A stretch of DNA of 49,853 bases from Lachnospiraceae bacterium (GTDB lineage Bacteria; Bacillota; Clostridia; Lachnospirales; Lachnospiraceae), in the NCBI GenBank assembly GCA_017634975.1, contig JAGBMJ010000019.1:1-49853 (forward strand). Reading direction: 5' to 3'. Positions 16,743 to 23,366 of the stretch are shown here, one piece after another (positions within the stretch are counted from its first letter, which is position 1; each line of letters opens with the position of its first letter). The notes under the pieces are model-generated. The model did no database searches. It was not told where the DNA came from and was given only the letters and a program-made list of their open reading frames with translations. Made by a program: the position numbers and the translations under genes.

Positions 16743-17543
16743 ATGAATCTTATAAAGGTTGCGAACGAAACGATCCGGATCTGTAAGGAAGCAAAGTACG
16801 AAGCAGAAGGAACACAGGTGGTATTTCCGCAGGGCAGATATGATTCAGTTGAACTGATCACACCAAAGATGGGAGAGGATCTGTTGGCTGCGGAAGCAAA
16901 GACAAAGGATTCCGGTAAAATGTGCAGGATCTTGGTGCAGAACAGTGATTCCTATGCTGCAGCCCGTGCTTATGATCACGCATTGGTAATGAATTTTGCG
17001 AATGCGCATAATCCGGGAGGCGGATTCCGGATGGGCGCGACAGCACAGGAAGAAGCACTGTGCAGATGCAGTACGCTGTATGAATCGATCACTTCAAAGG
17101 ATGCTGCAGAAATGTATAAATATAACAATATGCATATCAGCAACGTCGAATCGGATTATATGCTCATTTCTCCGGAGGTGCTTGTATTTCGGAATGAGAA
17201 CCTGGATCTGTTAAAAGAACCGTTTCGGACTGCAGTGCTCACGGTACCGGCACCCAATCGTTTTGGGGCAGCGATGTTTGCATCTTCGGAAAAGATCCGG
17301 GATACCTTCCTTCGCAGGATCCGCATCATGTTGCGGGCGGCAGCGGAAAGAGGTTATCGGGATCTGGTGCTGGGTGCATGGGGCTGTGGTGCTTTTGGAA
17401 ATAAACCGGAGGAAGTCGCAGGATATTTCCGGCAGGTGATCCTCGAAGAAAAGGAAGGGGCCGCCTTTGATACCATCTGCTTTGCAATCTATGGTTCAGA
17501 GAATGGGAAGAATATTACCGCTTTTCACGAGGTGTTCCGGTAA
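16743..17543 (+). CDS. TIGR02452-type macrodomain protein (PARG-like)
   Basis: This 266-residue protein has the bacterial poly(ADP-ribose) glycohydrolase-like signature. NAHNPGGGFRMGATAQEEAL contains the ADP-ribose loop GGG (92-94) and the catalytic QEE (102-104), and LVLGAWGCGAFGNKPEEVA is the second loop. The family removes ADP-ribose from modified targets; in bacteria the partner is often unknown. A GAGGAGG site precedes the ATG. It stands alone: a decayed region lies upstream and 360 bases without a clear gene lie downstream. No ADP-ribosyltransferase gene is visible in this window, so its substrate source is open. Confidence 0.9.
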   Translation: MNLIKVANETIRICKEAKYEAEGTQVVFPQGRYDSVELITPKMGEDLLAAEAKTKDSGKMCRILVQNSDSYAAARAYDHALVMNFANAHNPGGGFRMGATAQEEALCRCSTLYESITSKDAAEMYKYNNMHISNVESDYMLISPEVLVFRNENLDLLKEPFRTAVLTVPAPNRFGAAMFASSEKIRDTFLRRIRIMLRAAAERGYRDLVLGAWGCGAFGNKPEEVAGYFRQVILEEKEGAAFDTICFAIYGSENGKNITAFHEVFR

Positions 17544-17582
17544 GATTTCGCTTTAGGTCGGTGTTATCAGAGGGAGGCCCCC

Positions 17583-17596
17583 GGGGGTCAGACCCC
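17583..17596. repeat. GC-rich palindrome GGGGGTCAGACCCC
   Basis: The palindromic core GGGGTCAGACCCC is followed by ATTGA. A close relative, GGGGGTGACCCC followed by ATTGA, occurs at 18743. A further GC-rich symmetry (GGCCCCCGGGGGTC) overlaps the left side. These look like members of a dispersed intergenic repeat family. Confidence 0.5.
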
Positions 17597-17905
17597 ATTG
17601 AACATGTGCAAAGATCGTGACATCCCGCCGTTTCAATTGATCGAAGATGGGGAGTTTTGTCGTCTGCGCACGACAAAAACATATTGACAATATCGTGCGC
17701 GGACGATAGATTTTATGCAGAAAATGCGTATCTTTTGTTTAGAAACAGAAATTACGTTTCCAAATTCGCCGAAAAGGAGAGTAGAAAAAAAGGAAAACCG
17801 TATGCGTAAGGCAATCAGTGACGGCGAAGCCGATGACTGGCAGGAAACATTATTTTGAGTGCATTCTTGCTGACAGGCTGTTCTGCGAATATAAGAGAGA
17901 GAATA
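17597..17905 (+). other. Gene-poor region with promoter, operators and a broken lipoprotein start
   Basis: No convincing gene lies here. It holds the operator-promoter pair at 17654-17712. Near 17801 is a ribosome-site-bearing ATG (AAGGA then MRKAISDGEADDWQETLF, then stop). One base of frame change at the stop would continue it as LSAFLLTGCSAN, a textbook lipoprotein signal peptide ending in a lipobox. This suggests a frameshifted lipoprotein gene whose remainder has been lost or replaced by the next small protein. Confidence 0.4.
17654..17712 (+). promoter_or_regulatory. Strong promoter with two palindromic operators
   Basis: TTGACA (17684-17689), a 17-base spacer and TAGATT (17707-17712) form a promoter. 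The palindrome TTGTCGT-n6-ACGACAA (17657-17676) lies just upstream of the -35 box. A second, TATCGT-n6-ACGATA (17691-17708), fills the spacer and touches the -10 box. The cores share TCGT-n6-ACGA. This layout fits repression by a MarR- or TetR-type dimer, but no such regulator gene is adjacent. Confidence 0.6.
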
Positions 17906-18157
17906 ATGAAAAAGATAGCAGGAATCGTTATATTAGTCGTAGGTGTACTGGCGACTGTTGTTGGAGCGTTAACATTCTACAAAATCGGATCTTATGTACC
18001 GCCTGAAGCATCGATCATTGGCGGGGCGGATGGCCCGACGACAGTTTTTCTGGCCGGCAGGATTGGACTGCCGGTATACGGAACAATCGCTGGCGGTGTT
18101 GTTCTAATGATTGTAGGAATACTATTGCTTATTTACAGAAAAGACAAAGAACAGTGA
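17906..18157 (+). CDS. Small two-pass membrane protein with OadB-like IIGGADGPT motif
   Basis: This 83-residue protein has two hydrophobic helices (residues about 4-25 and 60-77). The loop between carries ASIIGGADGPTTVFLAG (36-51), which matches the hallmark IIGGADGPT segment of the beta subunit of Na+-translocating decarboxylases (OadB/GcdB). The full beta subunit is about 350-430 residues, so this is not a complete pump subunit. I start it at ATG 17906 (weak AGAGAG site). The frame extends upstream into a lipobox-like stretch (LLTGCSAN) with no proper start. It overlaps the endonuclease V-like frame by four bases if that one starts at GTG 18154. Confidence 0.6.
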   Translation: MKKIAGIVILVVGVLATVVGALTFYKIGSYVPPEASIIGGADGPTTVFLAGRIGLPVYGTIAGGVVLMIVGILLLIYRKDKEQ

Positions 18158-18210
18158 CTCATGGATTTTTGCATCCGGAGGCAGTCACTAATGATGCGAA
18201 AGAGAGACAG

Positions 18211-18717
18211 ATGATCGTAATAATTGATGCTGATTACAATGAAGAGATCGGAAAAGCACACATAGCGGGCATTGTTGCCGAAACCATTTTTGATGAAAAG
18301 GAAAAGATGGTTGTTACGGCGATATCCGATGAGATCGGCGAATACATTCCGGGACAGTTTTACAAAAGGGAATTGAAAAGTGTCGAGCTGATCATCGCGC
18401 AGCTTGAGGTTTCTCAGATCGAACTGATCGTTGTAGACGGATACGCAGACTTCGGAACAGATAAGCTTGCACTGGGGGCTTATGTTTTTGAAAAGTACAG
18501 GATACCGGTGATCGGGATCGGAAAGAACAAGTACGAAGGATGCAAAGTACCGGAGACGGAAGTGTACCGCGGAGACAGTAAAAAGCCTTTGTATGTGACC
18601 TGCAAAGGGATACCGCTTGCAGAAGCAAAAGAAATGGTTGAAAAGATGGCGGGAGAGTATCGATTACCATATCTGGTAAAATATGCGGACAGTAAAGCCA
18701 GAGATTGGACTTTATGA
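18211..18717 (+). CDS. Endonuclease V-like protein, divergent
   Basis: This protein of about 168 residues follows the endonuclease V pattern: first strand IVIIDADY (Asp6), YIPGQFYKREL (Tyr45, Glu54), IELIVVDGYAD (Asp76-Gly77), RIPVIGIGKNKYEG and the C-terminal YRLPYLVKYADSKAR. Endonuclease V cuts DNA or RNA next to deoxyinosine or inosine. The two active-site Asp residues and the Glu are in place. However, the conserved segment after DG, normally GxxHPRxxGxAsH, reads YADFGTDKLALGAY, so the His/Pro pair is missing. I prefer ATG 18211, which puts the first strand at the N terminus; GTG 18154 would add 19 unrelated residues. Activity is uncertain. Confidence 0.7.
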   Translation: MIVIIDADYNEEIGKAHIAGIVAETIFDEKEKMVVTAISDEIGEYIPGQFYKRELKSVELIIAQLEVSQIELIVVDGYADFGTDKLALGAYVFEKYRIPVIGIGKNKYEGCKVPETEVYRGDSKKPLYVTCKGIPLAEAKEMVEKMAGEYRLPYLVKYADSKARDWTL

Positions 18718-18742
18718 TCTGAGCAGCTGCGGGACCGGCTGA

Positions 18743-18754
18743 GGGGGTGACCCC
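18743..18754. repeat. Second copy of the GGGG...CCCC-ATTGA element
   Basis: GGGGGTGACCCC followed by ATTGA is a shorter relative of the element at 17583. Both stand at the edge of a gene-poor spacer. Confidence 0.45.
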
Positions 18755-18759
18755 ATTGA

Positions 18760-18930
18760 CAAGAACGGGAATGGCTGGGCGGGGAGGATACCGACGAAAA
18801 TACGATCTGCGTTACGCCGGTGTCCCTGGCGCAGATCGAGAAGATCCATACGCTCACACGGATACGATTTTGAGTAGCCCAAAAGTATCTTGGAGATGAT
18901 AAAGGGGGATGTGATGAATTGTCAGCATAA
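18760..18930 (+). pseudogene. Possible coding remnant with one internal stop
   Basis: One frame is open from 18760 to 18930 except for a TGA at 18871-18873. It reads protein-like (EDTDENTICVTPVSLAQIEK before the stop, VAQKYLGDDKGGCDELSA after it). It has no start codon with a ribosome site and I do not recognise the family. It precedes the riboswitch promoter. Confidence 0.25.
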
Positions 18931-18979
18931 TTCACAAATATACAAGTGGAAGATTGGCACTCTAACGACGGAAGAAACA

Positions 18980-19007
18980 TTGATTTTATACGGATTTTTG
19001 GTATAAT
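18980..19007 (+). promoter_or_regulatory. Promoter of the riboswitch transcript
   Basis: TTGATT (18980-18985), a 16-base spacer and TATAAT (19002-19007) place the transcript start near 19014, a few bases before the aptamer. Confidence 0.75.
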
Positions 19008-19013
19008 AGTATT

Positions 19014-19112
19014 CAAATCTAAGGGCAAAACCATCGAAAGATGGCGACGCAAAGCTATAGGGACTAACGATGAAATGCGATTGCATCCATCAATGTCAGC
19101 CAGTTGCGATCA
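19014..19112 (+). ncRNA. Cyclic di-GMP-I (GEMM) riboswitch aptamer
   Basis: The core matches the GEMM-I consensus: GGGCAAAACC (19023-19032), a CCATC-GAAA-GATGG hairpin with GNRA tetraloop (19031-19044), then the near-invariant GACGCAAAGC (19046-19055), GGGACTAA, and the closing AGCCAGTTGC (19098-19107). The second hairpin (GATGAAATGCG through CATCCATC) supplies the tetraloop-receptor arm. It is preceded by its own promoter and followed by a strong terminator, so c-di-GMP binding should decide read-through into the membrane-protein gene at 19238. Whether binding turns the gene on or off cannot be read with confidence. Confidence 0.92.
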
Positions 19113-19144
19113 ACCATTGAAAAAGCAGTTGAAATCGAAACCGG

Positions 19145-19185
19145 ACGGCATTATGAAAAGCAATTTCATAGTGCCGTTTTTCTTT
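19145..19185 (+). terminator. Intrinsic terminator, expression platform of the riboswitch
   Basis: ACGGCATTATGAAA (19145-19158) pairs with TTTCATAGTGCCGT (19164-19177), a 14-bp stem with one G-U pair and a 5-base loop, and runs into TTTTTCTTT. It lies between aptamer and gene, as expected for transcriptional control. Confidence 0.9.
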
Positions 19186-19237
19186 GGCGCAGGTGGGATC
19201 GTGGGAGAAAACTGTGAGAACAAAGGGGGGGACCGGT

Positions 19238-19579
19238 ATGGAGCTGGAGGTAAGAAATGAAAACAGGCAGAGAGAGACGGAAAAAAAGAAGGAGATGCCG
19301 GTGCAGATCATAAAGCGTCCGGGCAATGAGCTGACGGTTGAATACGACAAAGAGCAGAAAATGTTGAAAATCAAAATCTGGACCCCGCTTCTGGTACTTC
19401 CGGGGCTGACTCTGCTGGGAATCGGCGGTCTGCTGCTGATCATCGGTATGCCGATATTGTGCCTGGTAACCTGTATCATCGGGGCAGTTTTGTTTGGTAT
19501 GTCAAACTTATCCAACATACAAAAAGAGGAAGAAAAAAATGACAGCATAGACCGGGAAATCGAAAAGCGGATCGGATGA
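19238..19579 (+). CDS. Riboswitch-controlled two-helix membrane protein
   Basis: ATG 19238 follows a run of seven G (19225-19231) that serves as ribosome site. The 113-residue product has a highly charged N terminus (ENRQRETEKKKE) and a short beta-like stretch (QIIKRPGNELTVEYDKEQ). Two adjacent hydrophobic helices follow (LLVLPGLTLLGIGGLLLIIG and ILCLVTCIIGAVLFGMS), then a charged cytoplasmic tail. I do not recognise a family. It is the only gene downstream of the c-di-GMP-I riboswitch before a terminator, so its expression should follow cellular c-di-GMP. A role in the envelope or in surface behaviour is inference. Confidence 0.75.
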   Translation: MELEVRNENRQRETEKKKEMPVQIIKRPGNELTVEYDKEQKMLKIKIWTPLLVLPGLTLLGIGGLLLIIGMPILCLVTCIIGAVLFGMSNLSNIQKEEEKNDSIDREIEKRIG

Positions 19580-19589
19580 TCCGTTTTTT
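19568..19589 (+). terminator. Intrinsic terminator at the gene end
   Basis: CGGATC (19568-19573) pairs with GATCCG (19578-19583) around GGAT, followed by six T. The stem includes the stop codon of the membrane-protein gene, closing a single-gene riboswitch unit. Confidence 0.8.
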
Positions 19590-19653
19590 CTTTGCTCTGC
19601 TAACTGAGTTACCCTGCTTATACACAAGATGGCAGATGGCAATAAAATAATCA

Positions 19654-19682
19654 TTTCAAAAAAGCTTCGAAGATGCTAAAAT
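19654..19682 (+). promoter_or_regulatory. Promoter just before the WYL gene pair
   Basis: TTTCAA (19654-19659), 17 bases and TAAAAT (19677-19682) precede ATG 19689. The expected transcript start falls on or next to the ATG, and no ribosome site is visible, so the first WYL gene may be leaderless. Confidence 0.45.
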
Positions 19683-19688
19683 CATGCT

Positions 19689-20996
19689 ATGTCAGATTTT
19701 CAGGAATTGATCAAAAACATCGATAAGTGCCGGGATTATGTGCGGGATTTCTTTGTCTACGGCTTTAAGAGCCGCAGTGATTTCCCCGGGAAAAGTGCGC
19801 GAACTTATGATGATGAACGCCGTCGTATCGTCAGCTGGCTGCCGGAGTATGTAGCGGAGGATTTTACGGAGGGCGGCAAGTCCAAGAATATTTCCCTTCA
19901 GATCGATCAGAAAAAACTGCATACCAATCCGCTGTATCGTGTGTGGGAAACCAAAAGTTTTACCGACCGGGATCTGAGCCTGCACTTCTTTCTCTTAAAA
20001 CTTCTGCAGGAGAGGGATGCAGCCTTTTCTGCCGCAGAACTGACGGATCTGCTTATGGACGAATACGGATATGAAGCTGATCTGCAGAGTGTGCGCAGGA
20101 AGTGCAATGAGTATGTGGAGGAAGGGCTTCTGACTGTCCGAAAGGAAGGCAAAACAATCCGCTATCGCAGGGAGATCTTTTATAAAGAGCTGCCGTATGC
20201 GGAGAAACTGCTCGATCTGATTCGCTGTTTTCAGATGGATCAGCCGCTGGGGATCGTCGGACATACGATACTGACAGAACAGCGGGCAGAAAACGAGATC
20301 TATCGCGTTAAGCATGGATTTCCGACCTTTACATTGGAGGATGAGATCCTTGCTTCTCTTCTGGAGGCCATCCATCAGCGGCAGAAGGTGCAGATGCGCG
20401 TGCAGAGTAACCGCCATACCCAGGAGGCGAGCAGTCAAAAAGCAGGATTTCCGGTAAAGATCTTTGTGAGCGTGCGCAGCGGACGACGTTTTGTATGCAT
20501 ATATATGATCAATAAAAGATCTTCGCATTTTCATTGCGTGCGGCTGGATCAGATCAAGGAAGTTACTATCCTGCCGGACGTGGTTCCGGAAGGGAAAGAC
20601 TTAAAGCATATCCTGACATCGGTGCAGCCAAAGGTCTGGGGTGTTTCGTTTTCGCCTCTGCTTCCCGGGCACAAGCCGTTTCAGAAGCTGATCCTGACGA
20701 TCCGAGCGGACGAAAAGAGAGAACCCTATATTGTGCAGCGTCTGGTCCGGGAGGGCGAAGGCGGAACGATTGAAAAGACTGCCCCCGATACATTCCGTTA
20801 TGAAAAGACCGTAAAGGATGCGATGGAGATGTTTCCCTGGGTCCGCAGTTTTATCGGAAGGATCGTGGATCTGAAGATCTACGGGACGGACGGGGAGCAG
20901 ACGTTTGAAGAGAATGAGCAGCTGGAAAAAATGTTTTTTGCGGATCTGCAGAAGATGTATCAGGTCTATGGCATAGCGAAAGATTCGGAAGCGTAA
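19689..20996 (+). CDS. WYL-domain transcriptional regulator (first of pair)
   Basis: This 435-residue cytoplasmic protein has an N-terminal region (RDYVRDFFVYGFKSRSDF) with an ARTYDDERRRI segment typical of Lachnospiraceae WYL pairs. A winged-helix domain follows about residues 115-160 (FSAAELTDLLMDEYGY, VRRKCNEYVEEGLLTV). Next is a WYL-type Sm-like beta domain (FVCIYMINKRSSHFHCVRLD, residues about 260-300), and a WCX-like C-terminal part ends the protein. WYL proteins bind DNA and are switched by nucleic-acid or nucleotide ligands. The start has no ribosome site and the promoter ends seven bases before it. The second WYL gene begins one base after the stop, so the two products probably act together. 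Confidence 0.85.
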   Translation: MSDFQELIKNIDKCRDYVRDFFVYGFKSRSDFPGKSARTYDDERRRIVSWLPEYVAEDFTEGGKSKNISLQIDQKKLHTNPLYRVWETKSFTDRDLSLHFFLLKLLQERDAAFSAAELTDLLMDEYGYEADLQSVRRKCNEYVEEGLLTVRKEGKTIRYRREIFYKELPYAEKLLDLIRCFQMDQPLGIVGHTILTEQRAENEIYRVKHGFPTFTLEDEILASLLEAIHQRQKVQMRVQSNRHTQEASSQKAGFPVKIFVSVRSGRRFVCIYMINKRSSHFHCVRLDQIKEVTILPDVVPEGKDLKHILTSVQPKVWGVSFSPLLPGHKPFQKLILTIRADEKREPYIVQRLVREGEGGTIEKTAPDTFRYEKTVKDAMEMFPWVRSFIGRIVDLKIYGTDGEQTFEENEQLEKMFFADLQKMYQVYGIAKDSEA

Positions 20997-20997
20997 G

Positions 20998-21960
20998 ATG
21001 GAGAGACTTTTTTCAGAAATCTACAATCGATATTTTCAGATCGTAAACCGCCTGCTGCTGAAGCGTGGAACCATCAGTCCGAAGATGCTGAAAAGTACGG
21101 TGCAAAAGTACGGCTTTGGCGAAAGCATGCTCTTTTTGCTTCCCGGACTTTCCGAAAATCGCTGGGAACTTTTTGAGAAAACAGAGGGCGGCTTTTGTTC
21201 CAAGCTTCCGGGTGGTGTGACGGTACCGCTCAGCCGGCTGCAGAAGCGGTGGTTAAAGGCGGTTTTGTGCGACCCGCGCGCGGCGCTTTTTCTGGATGAG
21301 GAACAGAAGGAGAAGATAACCGAGGTATTACGGGATGTTACGCCTTTGTTTCATTATGAAGATTTCCGCTATTTTGACCGTTTCTCCGACGGGGATGATT
21401 ATGCAGAGGAAAACTATAGAAAACAGTTCCGGATCATACGGGATGCGATCCGGAACGAACAGATCCTGCGCATTCGTTACGAGGCACGGACGGGAAGGGT
21501 CACAAAACTGACGATACGTCCGCAGTATCTGGAATACTCCGTCAAGAATAACTGTTTCCGACTGTTGTGTGAAGTGGTCGGGAAAAACCGCACGCAGAAA
21601 CACATCCTGCGCATCTCCCGGATGAGAGAGGCAGAGGTTTCTGACGAAGATCCAAACGAGGAGCTGTTGGCTTATGAAGAAAAAGAACCGGAAAAGATCA
21701 CGCTTCTGATCCGGGATCAGCGGAATGCCGTGGAGCGCATTATGCTGCAGTTTGCGGATTACCGCAAAAACACGGTACACCTGGAGGATAATACATACCG
21801 TTGCGAGATCTTTTACGATAAAGATGATGAGACGGAGCTGCTGATCGAGATCCTGTCTTTCGGGCCGATGATCGAGGTGGTGAATGTACCGGAAAACAAG
21901 CGATTTCTCGGGCTGATGCGGGAGCGGCTGCAAAAGCAAAAGGCGCTGGAATTGATATAG
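20998..21960 (+). CDS. WYL-domain protein (second of pair)
   Basis: This 320-residue protein lacks an obvious N-terminal winged helix. Its core, residues about 140-205 (AIRNEQILRIRYEARTGR through LTIRPQYLEYSVKNNCFRLL), is a WYL domain in which the eponymous motif is altered. It ends with a WCX-like domain (RMREAEVSDED onward; FGPMIEVVNVPENKR). The gene starts one base after its partner's stop, which demands translational coupling. Tandem WYL genes of this layout are frequent in Lachnospiraceae and are thought to form a heteromeric regulator; the target here is unknown. Confidence 0.82.
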   Translation: MERLFSEIYNRYFQIVNRLLLKRGTISPKMLKSTVQKYGFGESMLFLLPGLSENRWELFEKTEGGFCSKLPGGVTVPLSRLQKRWLKAVLCDPRAALFLDEEQKEKITEVLRDVTPLFHYEDFRYFDRFSDGDDYAEENYRKQFRIIRDAIRNEQILRIRYEARTGRVTKLTIRPQYLEYSVKNNCFRLLCEVVGKNRTQKHILRISRMREAEVSDEDPNEELLAYEEKEPEKITLLIRDQRNAVERIMLQFADYRKNTVHLEDNTYRCEIFYDKDDETELLIEILSFGPMIEVVNVPENKRFLGLMRERLQKQKALELI

Positions 21961-22041
21961 ATATACTGTTGAACAGCAGTTTAGGAAGGTTTGCAGAATG
22001 TATAAGGCGGAGCAGGAAACTTTCAGAAGCGGGAGAGTAAA

Positions 22042-23253
22042 ATGGAGGATAAATATCTGACCTCCGGACGTTTTGCGAAGATGGCAAAGGTTTCGGTACG
22101 GACAGTAAGATTTTATGACAAACAGAATATCTTAAAACCCAGTTACGTGAATGAAATGACGGGCACAAGATACTATACGGCAGAGGATCTGGTGAAACTG
22201 CAGCAGATCCTGCTGTATAAATATCTCGGTTTTTCGCTGGATGAGATCAAAGAACTAATGGTGAAAGCAGAAGATCAGAACTATATGGTCGATTCCATGA
22301 AACTGCAGCAGACACTGATCCGCGATAAGATCGATCAGATGCGTCTGGTGCAGAAGGCTGTCGATGATACGCTTGCACTGTATGAAGAAGGCAGCGAGAT
22401 GAATTGGGACAATATGCTCCGGATCATTGAACTGACCAGTATGGAGAACAGTTTAAACCGGCAGTATCAGAATGCGAGTAATGTATCGGCAAGGATACGA
22501 TTACATCATCTCTACTCCGTAAATACGGAAGGGTGGTTTCCGTGGCTGTTTCGACAGATGCAGCTGAAATCCGGAATGAAGATCCTGGAACTCGGCTGCG
22601 GAAACGGCGCACTCTGGGTGGAGAACGCAGAGAAGATACCGCATGGAAAAGGAACAAAGATCGTATTATCCGATATTTCCGCAGGTATGCTGCAGGATGC
22701 TTCCAGAGCGATCTTTGCGGAAAAAAACAAAACGGATGCATTGAAAAAAGTGATCTCTTTTCACGAGTTTGACTGCAACGAGATCCCATATCCTGAGGAT
22801 TCTTTTGATGTGGTGATCGCCAATCATATGCTCTTTTATTGCGAGGATCCGGAAAAAGTGGCAAAAGAGATCCGGCGGGTATTAAAGGACGGAGGATGTC
22901 TGTATGCAAGCACCTACGGCAGCCGGCATATGAAGGAGATCACGGAACTGGTCAGGGAGTTTGATGACCGGATCGAACTGGCGGCCACGGAATTGTACCG
23001 TATCTTCGGACTGGATAACGGGGCCGGGATACTGGGAGAGCATTTTGAAACGGTAGAGAAGTATACTTACGAGGATGCCCTGGTCGTAGATAAGGCAGAG
23101 CCGTTACTGGAGTACATCATGTCCTGCCATGGCAACCAGAATCAGTATATCATCGATCGTTACAAGGAATTCAAGGCTTTTGTGGAAAAGAAGACCGGCA
23201 GAAAAAAGGGCTTTATGATCACAAAGGAAGCCGGATTTTTCAAGGCAGAATAA
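22042..23253 (+). CDS. MerR-family regulator fused to a SAM-dependent methyltransferase
   Basis: In this 403-residue protein, residues about 5-75 form a MerR DNA-binding domain (LTSGRFAKMAKVSVRTVRFY, then GTRYYTAEDLVKLQQI). A coiled dimerisation helix follows (about 80-125). From about 180 there is a class I methyltransferase: motif I ILELGCGNGALW, IVLSDISAGML, the acidic FDCNEIPYPEDSFDVVIAN and RVLKDGGCLYASTYG. MerR regulators twist promoters with long spacers to activate them; the C-terminal domain is the ligand sensor, here a methyltransferase fold that may bind SAM or a substrate. A MerR-type promoter lies immediately downstream in front of rfbB (23279-23309). The start is supported by GGGAG. 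Confidence 0.9.
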   Translation: MEDKYLTSGRFAKMAKVSVRTVRFYDKQNILKPSYVNEMTGTRYYTAEDLVKLQQILLYKYLGFSLDEIKELMVKAEDQNYMVDSMKLQQTLIRDKIDQMRLVQKAVDDTLALYEEGSEMNWDNMLRIIELTSMENSLNRQYQNASNVSARIRLHHLYSVNTEGWFPWLFRQMQLKSGMKILELGCGNGALWVENAEKIPHGKGTKIVLSDISAGMLQDASRAIFAEKNKTDALKKVISFHEFDCNEIPYPEDSFDVVIANHMLFYCEDPEKVAKEIRRVLKDGGCLYASTYGSRHMKEITELVREFDDRIELAATELYRIFGLDNGAGILGEHFETVEKYTYEDALVVDKAEPLLEYIMSCHGNQNQYIIDRYKEFKAFVEKKTGRKKGFMITKEAGFFKAE

Positions 23254-23278
23254 AAATCAGATTTTTTGAAAAAAATGC

Positions 23279-23309
23279 TTGCAGATGACGTAACGTCACC
23301 CTTTATAGT
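23279..23309 (+). promoter_or_regulatory. MerR-type promoter with 19-bp spacer and central palindrome
   Basis: TTGCAG (23279-23284) and TATAGT (23304-23309) are 19 bases apart, two more than optimal. The palindrome TGACGT-A-ACGTCA (23286-23298) fills the spacer. An over-long spacer containing an operator is the hallmark of MerR-activated promoters. It lies 26 bases after the MerR-methyltransferase stop and drives rfbB. Confidence 0.75.
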
Positions 23310-23366
23310 GATATCATCAAAACACAGTTCATGAGATTTGTCAGACACACGAAAGGAGATACAGAA

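Noticed and set aside
17818-18006. 62-codon frame overlapping the OadB-motif gene
   Set aside because: Its frame crosses a lipobox and a membrane helix that read well in the other frame, and its own product has no recognisable pattern.
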